The notes below the pieces were generated by a model, which ran no database searches, was not told where the DNA came from, and saw only the letters and a list, made by a program, of their open reading frames with translations. Below, piece by piece: positions 63,968-64,000 of a DNA stretch of 64,000 bases (position 1 is its first letter; each line of letters starts with the position of its first letter). Position numbers and translations under genes: made by a program. The stretch comes from Arenicola marina. Lineage: Eukaryota > Annelida > Polychaeta > Arenicolidae. Location: assembly GCA_964019135.1 (NCBI GenBank), contig OZ025263.1, forward strand, positions 32,528,133-32,592,132, written 5' to 3'.

Positions 63968-64000
63968 GTCAGTGATACAACTTTATCATTTTATGTTTAA
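62089..64000 (+). repeat. Three-unit higher-order repeat of 1,127 bp, second copy cut by the edge
   Basis: Exons 62306 and 62682 recur as 63433 and 63809. The first of each pair has the CCACCACAG acceptor and the second has CTCATTCCACTATAG. The unit between them (63057) would be expected again just beyond the window. The one-base shortfall from 1,128 is the G missing in the intron before 63057. Confidence 0.85.

Larger units (their letters stand above)
1..64000 (+). repeat. Tandem array of ~374-bp exon+intron units (171 complete units)
   Basis: The whole window is built from one unit repeated head to tail. Most spacings between equivalent points are 372 bp or 376 bp; the difference is a 4-nt TAAA indel in the intron after GGGCGTAAAA. 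Some are 377 bp, with one extra T in ACTCTTAAC. One unit is 257 bp, from an intron deletion near 11,631. Units are near-identical but carry diagnostic substitutions that recur in the same order, which reveals higher-order blocks of 2, 3, 5, 7 and 19 units. All units have the same orientation. Both window edges cut the array, so its true size is unknown. The longest stretch without a predicted exon is about 218 bp, so no intergenic sequence exists here. No terminal inverted repeats, target-site duplications or mobile-element genes were seen. Confidence 0.99.

Noticed and set aside
1-64000. CRISPR array or other prokaryotic repeat locus
   Set aside because: The period of about 374 bp with no short repeat/unique spacer structure does not fit CRISPR. 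The ATG of each frame lacks a correctly spaced ribosome-binding site (AGGA is about 13 nt away), and splice-like signals point to a eukaryote.
1-64000. Simple centromeric or other non-coding satellite
   Set aside because: The 159-bp segment is 70% Ser/Thr codons with mixed codon use, constant length and matched splice signals and phases. This is not disproved, and is kept as an alternative to the gene model.
1-64000. Mobile element expansion (LTR, LINE or DNA transposon)
   Set aside because: No terminal repeats, target-site duplications, reverse transcriptase or transposase motifs; all units are in one orientation and directly abutting.

Overview
The window is one uninterrupted tandem array. 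A unit of about 372-377 bp repeats from base 1 to base 64000, and neither end of the array is inside the window. I count 171 complete units plus a 27-bp remnant of an exon at the left edge. There is no unique flanking sequence, no rRNA or tRNA, no transposase or reverse transcriptase and no CRISPR array.

The best reading is the interior of a very large eukaryotic mucin-like gene on the + strand, in which each unit is one exon plus one intron. The exon is 159 bp in every unit. It begins after a pyrimidine-rich CTCTTTCCACCATAG acceptor and ends at AACAG before a GTCAGT donor. It is symmetric (phase 1 on both sides), so exons join in frame through a shared GTG (Val) codon. Each adds 53 residues, of which 26 are Thr and 11 Ser, with no Cys, Asn, Lys or Arg in the consensus. 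The window would encode about 9,070 residues of a Ser/Thr-rich, presumably O-glycosylated extracellular or cell-surface protein, without its signal peptide, termini or any non-repeat domain. Introns are about 212-218 bp and AT-rich; one is only 98 bp.

The splice signals and symmetric phase-1 exons suggest an animal. The exons keep many CpG dinucleotides, which fits an invertebrate better than a heavily methylated vertebrate genome. I cannot name the species or the gene.

Layout: bases 1 to about 17,500 hold a mosaic left subfamily, with introns that begin GTCAGTTG, exons ending in Arg, and GGC or GTA codon variants. From 17.5 to 43.4 kb there is a patchwork of small higher-order repeats of 2-7 units (748, 1124, 1128, 1877 and 2626 bp). 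From about 43.9 to 60.7 kb there are two tandem copies of a 19-unit, 7,117-bp block, the first enlarged by an internal 7-unit, 2,625-bp duplication. The last 2 kb begin a 3-unit, 1,127-bp repeat. These nested periods record repeated unequal crossing-over.

The main uncertainty is the gene model. Each unit also carries a short ATG-started frame with a hydrophobic start that runs into the Ser/Thr-rich segment, with TATA-like and AATAAA-like sequences around it. An array of about 171 mini-genes, or a non-coding satellite derived from one mucin exon, is therefore not fully excluded. Exon frame and length, the constant donor and the acceptor structure favour the spliced giant gene, but my rough hand tally shows little amino-acid-level constraint.
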